A stretch of DNA of 64,000 nt. Source: Marsupella aquatica. Lineage: Eukaryota; Marchantiophyta. The translations under genes and the position numbers were made by a program. Positions 12,523 through 24,550 of the stretch are shown in pieces (within the stretch, counting starts at the first letter, position 1; every line of letters starts with the position of its first letter). The stretch lies in contig OZ316894.1 of NCBI GenBank assembly GCA_973895155.1, positions 1,426,001 to 1,490,000 on the forward strand. Direction: 5' to 3'. The notes beneath the pieces are model-generated. The model had not been told where the DNA came from and searched no databases. It saw nothing but the letters and a program-made list of their open reading frames with translations.

Positions 12523-15500
12523 TCAGACTGGCATGGGTTGTATAGCAGGCTCCATTCCAGAAGCAAATGCACGGACTACTTGTACCTTGCTCTCTCAACT
12601 TAAAGGTGAGGCATATCAGTACTTACATGTAAGTCGTTGTGAGATGATGAACGCAGATGCACGAAATCAGCTTGATCATTTCAATCCCCGGACACATATG
12701 AGGCCCAGTGTTGAATGGAATGTAAGTGTATGGTTTCAAAGGCAGCTGCAGAAGTTTCCCAATCGAAGGAGGTCAATGTACATTTCAATCGAAGGAAGTC
12801 TTCAGGTCAGGTGCACCAATGAATTCATTTGGGAAAACAAGTTATAAAATCTTTGACTCAAATCCTGACTGAGGAGGAAGGCAGTCCAGTACTCACATCG
12901 AATCGATCGGGGTTGAAATTAAGATCGGGATAATTGGCAGGATCCGTGTGAATGAAATTGGTCAGCGGAGCGACGCTCCAACCCTTTGGTATTAGCTGAC
13001 CTGCATGATGGATAGACTTTATTATCGATCATAACCGATAGCTACTACATGTCTGTTCGAAGAATCAGCTTAGATTTCTTGCGAAGCTTGTGCTGGAACA
13101 GACCCTTAGAGTTACAATAATCTACGTACTGTACCTACATCAAATCCGAACGTATGCACAATCTAAAGCTGGCGAATTTGCCGGCAGGGTGCGTGGACAT
13201 TCAAGCTCTATTCATTCGCAATCCCATTCAAGAACCAGACGCGGAGCTGTTGCAACGGTAGGGTTGCACAATAATTTAACAATCTGGAAACTCAGATCAC
13301 TCACCTTCAAACTTCACGTCTTCGATTGCCTCTCTAAAAACAACAGGGACGAGTGAAAGACTTCTCTGGACTTCATGAAAAAACTGCATCATTCCGGTAT
13401 TTGAGAATTAATTAAGTAGGTCACCAATCGCGTGAAATTTCTAGCATTGTCGACAACTCTGCATCTAATTATATGTAGGATTAATGCAGCGGAATTCACC
13501 TGCCTACCAGGTTGGAACATCTGCAAGTATGAAGCCGCTTTATAAATAAATTCATATTAGACTAGTGTCCGTTACAATCCACTCGGGAATCCACTTCGTT
13601 TGGATGTCCAGGGATAATCATGCATGTTACCTTGTGAGTGTAGACCATTTTCCTCGTATCGTCCCACGTAAGCCTGGGCCCTTCGACGGAGGGGTCTTTG
13701 TTTCTGAGAATCTCCTGGTGCTCAGCCTGCTCACATGGTATGAGGGTTAGTACTGTCAGTAGACGACCTCATTAGAATGGACCACATAAAAGCTGAGAAC
13801 CACATTCCTCGTCGAGAGGCTGGGCTGTCTGTCAAAGGTGAGACACATACAATTGAGTAATGACAATACGGTGATATAGGGTGCTGGCATAATTTTATGG
13901 CGTTCAAAATTTTGCTACCAATTCAAGCTTCGGACCTCCAGGAATTCCGAACAGCGATGCCGGATTCAAACCGGGAACCAAAGCATGTTCAGTACCTGGC
14001 AACGGCGAAAGACCTCCGGATAGTCGATCAGATACTTAAGGACCCATACAAGAGTCGTCGAGGTAGTGTCATAAGCAGCGGCGTTCATCAAAAACATATT
14101 ATCGGCAAGCGTGGGATCATCGAGATGTTTCAGCTCTTCTAGCCCTTCATTCATCCCGAGCTCCCAATACAGCTTCGAAGAAACCTCCCTTGGAAGTCTT
14201 TTGGCCCTTCGTCCGATCAATGAGAGTTCTCATGTATGCGATGAAAATTGCACGTGCCTGATCAAGAAAAATGGGAATCAGTCAACACATTCAAATGCAC
14301 AGATGTGATTTGTTCTCATCCAAAATAATCATTCTCAACCTCACTTTTGTATATATACTTCCCGGAATGGTTTGAGATTTGACAAGTCTTCATTACTGAA
14401 ATCTATCCACCTGTATCTGACTTAACCGTCAGTTCGCCAAGCAATGTTCAAGAGCCTAATTAAAGGGATAATCTCAATTTCGAGTGCAAACTTCGCCTTC
14501 AGTTCTCGGAACAGTGTTCAAATAGCCTTGGGCAAGATTCAATTTCAATTCCAAACTGCTGGCCAGACTTTCGACAGTTTGCGTACCTTCATGCCTTTGC
14601 TATAAGTCGTTCCTGGAAGTTTCAGTGGCATCGCTCCGATCGTCTGCACGATCTTCTTAAAGTTTTCAAAATTCTTCTTTCCTTCTGGTGAGTTACTTCC
14701 GTTTGTATCTCCGAATAGAAACCAACTGCTGATATCCCACGTAATCTGGCTTCCAATCATTCACCAGTCATTTACGTGGGATCAGTACTCACACATCACC
14801 ACCGAAGTTAATTTTCAACAATGTTAAGAGAATAGAATGAAGACAGAAGAATTAATTAAGATTACCGCAGACGAGCAAGAAGAAAATCGCACAGAAAGTA
14901 CTAGGTACTTGAAGAAGAAGACGGATGCGCTGAAGACAACGAAAATGAATTGATCGAACTGAGTGATGAAAGAAAGAATGTTTAGAAAGGAAAATAAACG
15001 GCCCACCTTTTGCATTGCATCGATTCCATCAACAGTCCCGGCGCCCACCCACGAGGCCATGTTTTCGAGAGTAATGCTCTCAAAGTTATGGACCTGATGC
15101 CGGAGACTATCTGGACCTACAGATTTGAGGACCACCTTCTTGACAGACATATGAGGTGGACCGTCCCGTAGCATAAATGTGTCGGGTCCTACTGTTTGCT
15201 TGAAGCTTTCGGGGTATGACCGTGTGAAGAGGTGGGGGCTTGTACTGACGAATTTGGCGAACTCCGGAGTTGTTCCACATATCGTTGGCCGTTTAACTAT
15301 GTTCGTTTTAAACATACTTCCATACCTGTAGTGATCAACCCACAACTTTCAGTAATTGTGTTAAGCGCTGAGATCCCAACCATTCAAAGCTAACATCTCG
15401 GGCACATACATATGTCGCTTAGATATTTCAGAGTAGTTTCTAAACGGGGATGTGCTACCTACACAAGGACATTGCCCACCAAAATTCTTTCCTTCAATTT

Positions 15501-16033
15501 CACTAGCTAGTGAATTGGAAGTTTTCTCCTGAACGAAAGAGAGTGCGTGACAAGCTACAAAGCAAGATGCCTAAGGTACACAATGACTGTAGCTAGTAAT
15601 ACTTGAGTTGCTTGCCCTCCCTGAGTTCCCATTACCATTCTAGGCAAGACGAGATCCATTGTGATGGAACATCTTCGATCAGCGGCCAAGCTGAGATCAT
15701 TACTGAATTCATGAACAACAGATTACTTGCAGAAGCCAATTCAAGATCATGACTCTTCAATTCATGAATAACAGATTACCTCCTGACGCGAGAATGAGCA
15801 AATTCTTTTGGATCACGGACAAAGTCGAGTGTTTCCCCAATGACAGGCCAGCCCATCGAGCCTTTGGGCAGCACGGCATCGGGCCTTCGTAACGAGTATA
15901 GAGTGTATAATCGCTGCGCCCATAGCAGAATAGCTCCGCCCAGCACCACGGCCAGTACTACCGATAATGTCGACAGCCCTGAGTCCCTCATCTCTGTGTA
16001 TCTCAAGAATGGGGACAGCATTGACTCACCCAT
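12523..16033 (-). CDS. Cytochrome P450, CYP85 clan (CYP707/CYP716-like), 9 exons, apparent frameshift
   Basis: Microsomal haem monooxygenase. Exons by splice consensus and phase: 16033-15780, 15325-15007, 14745-14587, 14257-13996, 13726-13631, 13383-13305, 13000-12897, 12745-12627 and, less surely, 12589-12523. Visible features: an N-terminal membrane anchor (LSVVLAVVLGGAILLW), a proline hinge region ending GWPVIGETL, the I-helix AAYDTT, the K-helix EVQR, PDRF, and the haem loop FNTGPHMCPG with cysteine ligand. The join RFD-LPLKPYTYIPF and the HHLTT end resemble CYP707 (ABA 8'-hydroxylase), but CYP716-type or another family is possible and the substrate is unknown. Nine exons suit this clan. 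Exon 4 needs a one-base shift near 14148-14154 to join ...LGARDE to GLEELKHL, so this is a recent pseudogene or holds a sequence error. The proposed last exon stops after QPMPV, earlier than relatives. Confidence 0.85.
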
Positions 16034-16513
16034 CTCTCTGACTCTCTAAAGCTGGAGAGCTTAATTAGATCACTGAGATGTGTCTGCAATCTTTCAATCC
16101 ACAGTTCTCACAGCTTGCACGGGCTCTGGAAGCACAGGTATCGTTGAAACAAAAAAAATCGTGTGCTCTTCTTCGTTCAGATTTGAGACATATATATTGT
16201 TTTCAATGCTGTTCGTCCCCACCTCCGTGTGCAATCCATTTCTGTCAGGTCATTGGTTGCCCGATGGGTTGTTGAGAGTCAACTTGAATAGCGAATGCAC
16301 GGAGTTGAAAGCAAACCCAGTCAAGGTGGAGACTGCACTGGCCACCACAACATAGTATCAGGATAATACAAGGAAGGAGGCAATGAAGTTGGTCAAGCTA
16401 ACAAGAATTACAAAGCTGCGTTATCCCACATACTGTTTCATTGTTATAACACGTGATAAGATTTTCTCCCATTTGCTTGGTGGTTTCGGGTTACCAAGTC
16501 GTGAAATAGGTGC

Positions 16514-16600
16514 AGAGGGATATAACTCAGTGGTAGAGTGTCACTTTGACGTTGCTTTTTCCAATAAACGATGGTTACATCCCGCATTTGATTACTCACG
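16514..16600 (+). repeat. tRNA-like fragment resembling plastid trnV-GAC (5' half)
   Basis: AGGGATATAACTCAGTGGTAG and AGAGTGTCACTTTGACGT match, from memory, the acceptor 5' strand, D-arm and anticodon arm (GAC) of plastid trnV-GAC with few changes. The 3' half is not the plastid sequence, although GGTTACATCCC near 16570 loosely resembles a T-arm or B box. It is either a plastid-DNA fragment in the nucleus or the tRNA-like head of a SINE. It is not a working tRNA gene. Confidence 0.55.
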
Positions 16601-17770
16601 GCCTTCCAAGAGTGTAGGTTGCACTTTAGAGGGCTCACGCTCGGGCTCACGCTTTCACCATTCTTTGTAGAGCCAAGGCAGATTGTTTTAAGACCTCTAG
16701 ACAGATTCCCTTCTGTGACTCTCCTATGTGACCTCTAGACAGATTCCCTTTTGTGACTCTCCTATGTGATTTACTCTCTACTAGGTTTTTCAGTTTTCCA
16801 GGTTTAAGTTCTTTGCTTCAGAGTGTCCAGACTTTTAGTTGCTGTGGGTACCCCTTGGCTTGTTGGGCCTTGTAGTAGTAACATCACCTTGAAGGGGTAA
16901 GTCCCTGATTTTGTAGTCCAGGATAAACTTAGCATCGCAAAAAGTCCAACCAAGCCATCAACTCGATCAATCATTGAGGCAAGACTGGGTTCCTATATTT
17001 ATTGTACTGAATGATTTAGTTACGGTTAACTACACAAAGAAACTAACTGAGAAAATTAAGTAACATAAAAGTCAACCCACCACTTTTTCTAAAGAGATTT
17101 CTCACTAACCGAAGAAATTAACTGAGAAAATAAATAACATAATAGTCAACCTACCACTGTTTCTAACGGGATTTACAAGCTACAAATTCTAACGAAACAA
17201 ATGACATGTGGGGAAAGGCCACGAGCCAGGAGGAGCGTCCAAGTGTGACTTTGTCCCTCTACTTTTTGTTCCTGGTGGAGTCTCTCTTCTGGACTTGCTC
17301 TGTGGACCATTTTGTTTGACCAGAGTCAGAAAGCCATTTTTGTTTGGCCATAGTCCGGGACTGTTTGAGTCCTAGGTGTGACTGTTCCTGTAGCTCCAAC
17401 AAGCACCTAAGTGAAAGGCTGAACCCAATGGTGACTCCTATACCCTTTACTCCGAGTAAAGCTCTACCAGGCTTTTCTGTTCGTTGTCCATTACTATGCT
17501 GTTACTCTTCTAGGCCACTTAGTGGGACCTTTGGTCTTTTCCTTTTTGGCTACTTAGTGGCACCTTTGTTTTTGGGTTCCATTTTGGCCACTTAGTGACA
17601 CCTTTGGTTTTTTGGTTCCTTCTTAGTTGCGAGACTCCTTTTTCTTGTTGTACCTCTTTGGTCTTGGGGCCGTTCCCTTCCTTCTCCCTCCTTTTATTGG
17701 GTTGCTTTGCCTAAAGGATCCCTGCCTCCCAGTTTGGCGTTTGTATCCTTTTGCACTGCTAAAAATATAT
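16600..17770 (+). repeat. Dispersed repeat copy, non-LTR-like, decayed
   Basis: Shares blocks with about 3640-4070: GCACTTTAGAGGGCTCA versus GCACTCTAGAGGGCTCA, and CTCCTATGTGA-type text. A 35-40 bp segment with GACCTCTAGACAGATTCCCT is duplicated at about 16698-16768. Its 3' part (GGATCCCTGCCTCCCAGTTT, then CTTTTGCACTGC) resembles the ends of the copies near 4.0 and 28.7 kb. ACTTAGTGGCACCTTTG-like text repeats near 17515-17610. No intact reverse transcriptase frame was seen. Confidence 0.5.
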
Positions 17771-20045
17771 ATAACTGAACCCATTGGTTCTTAATTCTTT
17801 GGAATAAAGGTCTCCAAACTTGATAGTGGCTTCTCTGTTGAATAATATGGTTTGTTGGGTTCTGGTCCTCTCTGAAATTTTTTCTGGGTCCAATCTTTTA
17901 AGGGGAAGCTTCCTTTTTGAGGCTACACAACTACCAACTAGGATGGAAACACCCCTGGAATCAGAGTTGGTAGAGAGAACTTTAGCAAGTTAGTTATTTT
18001 CCTTGAACATCCATACTTCATACATATCAGTGCCAAAGAACAAAAAGCACCATACGAGGAGATCATAGGATCCCAAACTAAGGCAATCAGCCCACTAAGG
18101 GGCGGCGGCGGGTGGGGAATGCCCAAGAGCCACCAAGCCCTAGCTAGTGAGCCACAAACTGAAAAACCTGGTAGAGCTTTGTGACGGGCTTTGTGACAAG
18201 TGCATCAGAGGGTTGCAAAGAGGGATTTGATTAGATCCTCGGGCCAACACTCTTAGTAAAATAATTACACCTCCCTGCAATCTGCCCCCTGGCCCACTTT
18301 TTAACATTTTCTTAAATATTTCTCATGTCACTTTTTTCCTTACCGTTGTTCAATTTCCCTTATCCTTGTTTGATTATAATAATATTGCATACTAAGTGGA
18401 TTGCTCCACTTTAAGCAACCTTCCCAAAATCGTAATAAAAAGGTTTTACGACTGTCTTACCTAAATAGACAAGCAAAAAACATTCTTTTTAATATCTAAA
18501 AGTGAGAGGATCCCCCAAAAGGAAATAAAGTAGCTTATCTGAGAGTGGGTTCCACTTAAAAAGATTCCCATGCTGACAGGAGTAAGTAATCATTCCTTTA
18601 GCGCGTTGAGATCATTTTTCCTACACCACTTTAGCAAGAATAAATTAGTTTTGGGCCACTTGGTACATGTGCCCTCTCCTCACGCGTCATGGCCATACAA
18701 AAGTGTTGGCCAGGCCACTTTTGAAACCCTCAAAGCAGTTGAAAGGGGAGATGCTAACATTATTGTGAAGACTTTCTTTGCCTTACTCATGGGAAGAAGT
18801 ACCAACTGAAGTCACCTAAGTATGAGCTTTGAAATTCAGGTCTACAATTCTGGGTCAAGATTGTAATATAGGGTCAAGCGAGTTACTTAAGGCTTTAATT
18901 AATCACAAGACAAAGAGCTTTAAAAGTGAAGGAACGATCTTGGGTCAAGGCTTCAAATAATTGCAAGACAAGGTTACTTTGACAAGGAAGTCAATCACGT
19001 GTACCCTCTTTTTTTGGTTTCACCATGGGTATTCCCAAATAGAAAGTAACTACTGTAGCTTGCCTTGTAGTGCTTTCAACTCACAAGGATTCACATGTTG
19101 AGAAGATTTGAGGGTTGACACCATTTTTTCTCAACCAACTTAAAGCAAGAATAAAGTGCCTTCTCCTCACTGGTCATGGACTTACCAAGTGTTGGCCCCA
19201 CTTCTCAAGCCCTCTTACTAGTTAAAGGGGAGAGGTTGACCTAGTCACATCCCGTCACTCAGGGAGCTTGAAAGTCAAGTAGTGAATCCTGGGTCAAGAC
19301 TACAATCAAGGGTCAAGAGGATCAGACATTGAATTAATTATAGGACAATTAGTTCAAGAACCCCTTGCTTATATAAACTGGTTTAATTGAACTATTTGGG
19401 GCCATGCATGAAGAGTTGCACATTGGAATGGATAGATGAGAGGACAAAGATTAAATGGAGTATTTTAAATGAAGTGAATGCTAAAGGTACTTAGGACAAT
19501 TTCATTGAAGACAAAGGGGTACATTCATGGTAATGCGAGGGTAATTCTCCATGCAATTTAACGTTTCCCTTAGTACCTCTATGTCTATACAATACACACG
19601 GAACATTCCATATTAATAGTTCATGCAAAATATTACTTTGTCCATTGTAGTTGAAAGGTCTTATCTAGAGTCCAGGCCGTAGGTATTCCTCTACCCATCG
19701 TCCTGCCCATGGTAGTCATGGTGTTTCTTACCTTTGCTTTTAACTCCTCTATCCATAGTAGCCAAAGTGTTTCTTAGGTTACCTTGTTGAATGTTAGAGA
19801 AGTTGAAGAGTTTCTTGGGTTTCTTATGTTACCTCGGTAAAATGTTAGAGTATGTAGTTGAAGAGTTTCATTTTACAAATTTGTAAATTAAATAAAAAAT
19901 TGAAGCAGATTACCAGAAAACACTGATATATCAATCACAATTCATCCAAAGATTATTATTTGCACCCCTATTTTACCCCTGTCTTTGTTTACTTCAAATA
20001 TTACTTTTCAGTTTTTCATTGTTTTTACAGTTACAGGGTCTAATT
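17771..20045. other. Intergenic, no gene seen
   Basis: AT-rich sequence without a convincing gene. Phrases such as GGGTCAAG recur at irregular spacing (about 18850-19320), suggesting old repeat material. Nothing could be assigned to a family. Confidence 0.5.
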
Positions 20046-20495
20046 GTTTTTCTTTGCCTTGCCTCAAACACAAATAGCCAGACTTGGATCTTCTTGCATA
20101 ACTAATGGTTCTTGTTTGTGACAAATCATGCTAATGTGGCTGCACGTGCATTCACGAATTTTGGAAGGAACTTCCCATGGGGGTCTGTAAAGGTTTTTCT
20201 TTGCCTTGCTTCAAACACAAATAGTCAGACTTGGATCTTCTTGCATAACTAATGGTTTCTTGAATTGTTTGTGACAAATCATGCTAATGTGGCTGCACGT
20301 GCATCCAGGAATTTTGGAAGGAACTTCCCATGGGGGTCTGTAAAGGTTTTTCTTTGCCTTGCCTCAAACACAAATAGTCAGACTTGGATCTTCTTACATA
20401 ACTAATGGTTCTTGTTTGTGACAAATCATGCTAATGTGGCTGGACGTGCATCCAGGAATTTTGGAAGGAACTTCCCATGCGGGTCTGTAAAGAGC
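20046..20495. repeat. Three tandem copies of a ~150-bp unit
   Basis: Copies begin at 20046, 20193 and 20346 with GTTTTTCTTTGCCTTG, continue through CAGACTTGGATCTTCTT and GACAAATCATGCTAATGTGG, and end AACTTCCCATG-GGGTCTGTAA. Spacing is 147 and 153 bp, the difference caused by a small insertion. High identity implies recent amplification. Confidence 0.92.
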
Positions 20496-20799
20496 TTTGA
20501 AACAGGCCGTCAATCTTGTATTAAGGCTTGAACTGAGGGTGAAGACTTTAATAAATTACAAGTGATTGAAGGAGTTTGACAAGGCCATCAATCCTTGCCG
20601 GTAGTATGTTGGTGAATGAGAGTACTCATATTATCTTGTCCATTGAGATTGTTTTAATGTATTTTTGTTTCAATGTGCCTCAAATAAGGTGTATGGGTCT
20701 TTTGTACAATGGGAGCTATAAATTTGCTCAGCGTATTGTCTTTGCTAGTCCTGTCTTTCAATTCTTCATGGAAACTACTATAGCTACATTAGACTCCTT

Positions 20800-21360
20800 C
20801 CAATTCATAAATCAATCTCATCTCATTAATTTACCACTGTGGACAATCTATGGCTCAAAATATAGTGGTCCTATGAGGGGTATTTGTTCACTTAAGTGAA
20901 TAGGACAAGTCTGCTGGTCACCCATGCAAATGAACATGTGCCGTAGTGATAGGGCCCCTTTTGTAGTGCAAAGGAAGGACTAACGACCAAGCCCTCGTGC
21001 ACGTTCAGGACTTCATGAACATCAAAGATCTATTTAATACTTAACTAAGGCCAAAGTGATGATTGCACGTTTCCAATTCACCAATTCATAAATCAATCTC
21101 ATCTCATTAATTTACCACTATGGACAATCTATGGCTCAAAATATAGTGGTCCTATGACGGGTTTTTGTTCACTTAAGTGAATAGGACAAGTCTGCTGGTC
21201 ACCCATGCAAATGAACATGTGCCGTAGTGATAGGATAGGGCCCCTTTTGTAGTGCAAAGGAAGGACTAACGACCAAGCCCCTCGTGGACGTTCAGGACTT
21301 CATGAACATCAAAGATCTATTTAATACTTAACTAAGGCCAAAGTGATGATTGCACTTTTC
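20800..21360. repeat. Two tandem copies of a 281-bp unit
   Basis: Copies start at 20800 and 21081 with CCAATTCATAAATCAATCTC and end in AAGTGATGATTGCAC. They are almost identical, with one small GATAG insertion in the second copy. The frame over the first copy has no recognisable protein. Confidence 0.92.
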
Positions 21361-22555
21361 TTTAGTAATTTGTGATTTTAAAATGTATACAATACCCACT
21401 CCATTAGGTTTCAGAACTGGTCAAATCCATTCAATAGCCAATTCATGGCTTGCCAAACAAATGAGTTAAGAAAAGGGCACTAAACAGGGAAGCTGACCCA
21501 TTTACTAAAAAATCAAACAAAGCCTCCAACAAACTTAGTACATTAACTCCTATAATACACAGTTGCGCCACTTTTTAGACTAAGACAGCGGTCGTCATTC
21601 ATTCAAATTTTCAGGGCACCAAAATTTAAAAATATGGTCAAAGGTAAGTAATAAAGCCAAAGTGTAAATTGAGTTTTATTACTGTGACTCACAAAAAGTT
21701 GCACCATCGTCCAAGACAAGCAAGAAATAATCACACAAGACATCAAAACATTGAAAGATTTTAACACAATGATGAGTATCAATGCACGAGGATAAAGGTC
21801 ATGATCCATGCAAATGCAAATAAGTATTGTACATGTTCAATATTGTGTGCAGCATAGTCCTGTATAATACTGGCAAGTGGAGTTTAATTGCTAATAATAT
21901 TTTAGGCACTAGATCAATAAAAAAAGCTTCTCCCAATATTTGTGGTGAGTTTGACAGTCATTTGCAATGTCATTTTCAATGCCAAAAAACAAAGTAATAA
22001 GGCCCAAAGACATAGTGAAGCGCATGACATGGGCGTTGATCGCAAGGTGTCGGGCAAGGGGCACACTTGCAATGTAGGGCAGCCCCTTGAAGGGCTCCAG
22101 TCTCGCATGGGTGGGGAGGGGGGGGTGCGACGAGCAAGTGGAATGATGGTGAATGAGAAAAAGAGAAGACCAAAAATAGGGGAATGGGAAAAAAAGGGAG
22201 GTTAAGGTTCAAAAGGAACATAAGAGAAAAAATGGTTAAAAAGGAAGGGAAAAAAAGGGAAAAAACTTATCATTTTGTTATACTTTTGTGGTGTCATAGC
22301 CAGTCTTTTGTGCAATGACATCTTTTATTCAAGAATTTTGTTTTGCAAGGAGAAAAAAATGGAAAGGGAACTTTTGTGGCTACCGTAACCAGTATTTTGC
22401 ACAATGATATCTTTCACTCAACAAAAGTTTTTATGCAATAATACAGTTTATCAATTTTTATTTATTTAAATATTCAACGATATCTTTTGCACCACCATCT
22501 ATTTTTATGCAGTGTAGGGGGATTGAAAGGATAGCGACAGAATGGTCATCTTTGC
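21361..22555. other. Intergenic, no gene seen
   Basis: AT-rich with a purine-rich stretch (about 22150-22270, many GGGAAAAAA runs). No gene or RNA recognised. Confidence 0.5.
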
Positions 22556-22558
22556 TAA

Positions 22559-22590
22559 GCCCTAAACCCTAACACCCTAAACCTGAAACC
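22559..22590. repeat. Interstitial telomere-like motif
   Basis: CCCTAAACCCTAACACCCTA followed by AACC: three imperfect copies of the plant telomere unit CCCTAAA within otherwise ordinary AT-rich DNA. Confidence 0.7.
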
Positions 22591-22719
22591 TATAATATAA
22601 CATTGTGTCAATTTCTAGAGTGGTCGCCATTCAAATGCAGGGGCATTTTGGTAGAAAAACAAAACGGTAGGCATTTTGGGTAGAAAAAAAAAGACTGACT
22701 CCTTCTCTCCTTGACTTTT

Positions 22720-23185
22720 TATTTCATAACATTTTTCATATAACGACAACTTGGGTGAAACAACATTTTTTTTTATAACATCTTTTACTTTACAGTATCT
22801 TTGGCAAAATGACACCTTTTTCTTAACAACATCTTTCACATAATGACATCTTTGGCAAATGACTTTTGTATCTTTTTACTTCATGACATCTTTCACATAA
22901 CAATATCTTGGGGCGACACACCATATTTTTTCTTAACAACATCTTGTGCAACGCACGGGTATTTTCCCTCAACAATGTCTTTGCCGACACACCATCTTTT
23001 TTCTCAATGACGTCTTGGCTCACACAACATTTTTCTTCTCAACGACCTCTTGGCTGACACTACATCTCTTCTCTCCACAATCTCTTGGCCGACAGGACAT
23101 GTTTTTTCTCAACAACTTCTTGGCCGACACAGCATCTTATTTTCTCAACGACATCTTGGCAGACACGACGTCTTTTGTGTAACGC
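22720..23185. repeat. Minisatellite, ~36-40 bp unit
   Basis: A degenerate array of TTTTTTCTCAACAACATCTT - GGCCGACACAACATC-like units. The clearest copies lie between about 22970 and 23180. The pattern fades leftward into TTTCACATAACGACATCTTT-type units. Conceptual translations are repetitive artefacts. Confidence 0.85.
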
Positions 23186-23653
23186 ATCCAGGGTATTGAG
23201 CTAGTAGCGAATAAGAGAAAAAGAGTTGAGAGAGTACAACACCAAAGTCAAATAGAAGAGGGCGATGAGCTATGGTCCACTAAAGCCTCAAATTGGACTA
23301 CATGACCACCACAAATTGCTCAGAACCTAAAAAACAATTTTTAGGCCCCACGAACGAAACAAAGAGAACAGTTTCTACGACAAATTTTAAAATTTTTTTT
23401 TGACTCGAAAGAACCAAATGAAAAGTTTCTACGACAATTCTTCCAAAGATGAAAATCTAATTGCTAACACAGTTGACATGAACTTTACAGTGAGCTGACA
23501 TGAACTTTACAGTGAAGGCAAGTTTTGGATCCTGCTTGATTCGTCGCGAACTTCACAATCCAGAAGTTTGGACGATTAGGGGCGGCTTTAACTATTACAA
23601 ACAGGTCCGTGTGCACGTCGTCGACTATGGCAGGTTAACTTTCACCTTCAAAG

Positions 23654-24550
23654 GAGATATATGCTTGATGGGCCCCCTGGTGAACCTTTCTTACCTGATG
23701 GGCCCCTAGGTAACTTTTTTTACCAAGTAGGACCCCTCTTAATGACCAGTACACCTGTTCTTGTGTGGTGCCTACACCTGTCCTTGTGTGGTGCCTACTA
23801 TGTATGTTGACTCCAAGCAAACTGCACGTGCAGTCAACCTTGCATGGTCGACCGAGAAACCACGGACTGAGATGATTCGGGAGAAACCGCGAAAAGCAAC
23901 TGCCGTTGTCTAAACTGCGATTTGAAGACAATATGCATTATGTCTTCGGATTCACTGGGTTAATGCCTAAAAACACAATGGATTATGTCTTCGGGTTCAA
24001 ATTTTTACCATATCGTGGGGTAGTTATTAGGTATGTTTTTCACATTGCGCACATGAGTTTTTCACGATGTTTTCATGCACGATTGTCATGGTCAGTGTGG
24101 GGTACCTCCAAATATCCACAAAGAATATTCAAGTTCAATTTCAAGTTCAAAAGAAGACAGACCCAAAGGTGTCGGGGTACACCCTAAACCCTAAACCTTG
24201 AAACACATGAAGACATAATCCATTGAGTCTTCAGGCATTAACCCATTGAATCCGAAGACATAATGCATATTGTCTTCAAATCATAGTTTCGACTGCGGCA
24301 ATCATTTTCGCGGTTTCTCTCGAATCATCTCCGTGGTTTCTCGGTCGACCATGCAAGGTTGACCGCACGGTTCAACTGTGCAGTTTGCTTGGAGTCACCA
24401 TACATAGTAGGCACCACACAAGGACAGGTGTAGGCACCACACAAGAACAGGTGTACTGGTCATTAAGAGGGGTCCTACTTGGTAAAAAAAGTTACCTAGG
24501 GGCCCATCGGGTAAGAAAAGTTCACCAACGGCCTATCAAGCATATATCTC
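23654..24550. repeat. Large inverted repeat (foldback), arms ~340 bp, loop ~216 bp
   Basis: The left arm 23654-23992 and right arm 24209-24550 are reverse complements over almost their whole length. Outer parts pair through GAGATATATGCTTGAT. Middle parts pair through ACCAGTACACCTGTTCTTGT and the doubled TGTGGTGCCTAC. Inner parts pair through GAAGACAATATGCATTATGT. Small indels and a few mismatches occur. Each arm also holds its own near-palindrome (GAAGACAATATGCATTATGTCTTC type). The loop carries CCCTAAACCCTAAA at 24182. No transposase frame is present. This may be a nonautonomous foldback or MITE-like element, or a hairpin source of small RNAs. Confidence 0.9.
24181..24199. repeat. Telomere-like motif in the foldback loop
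   Basis: ACCCTAAACCCTAAACC: two full plant telomere units lying at the edge of the loop, next to the right arm. Confidence 0.7.

Noticed and set aside
22720-23185. CRISPR-like array
   Set aside because: Units are imperfect and directly adjacent, without unique spacers, in a eukaryotic context. It is a minisatellite.
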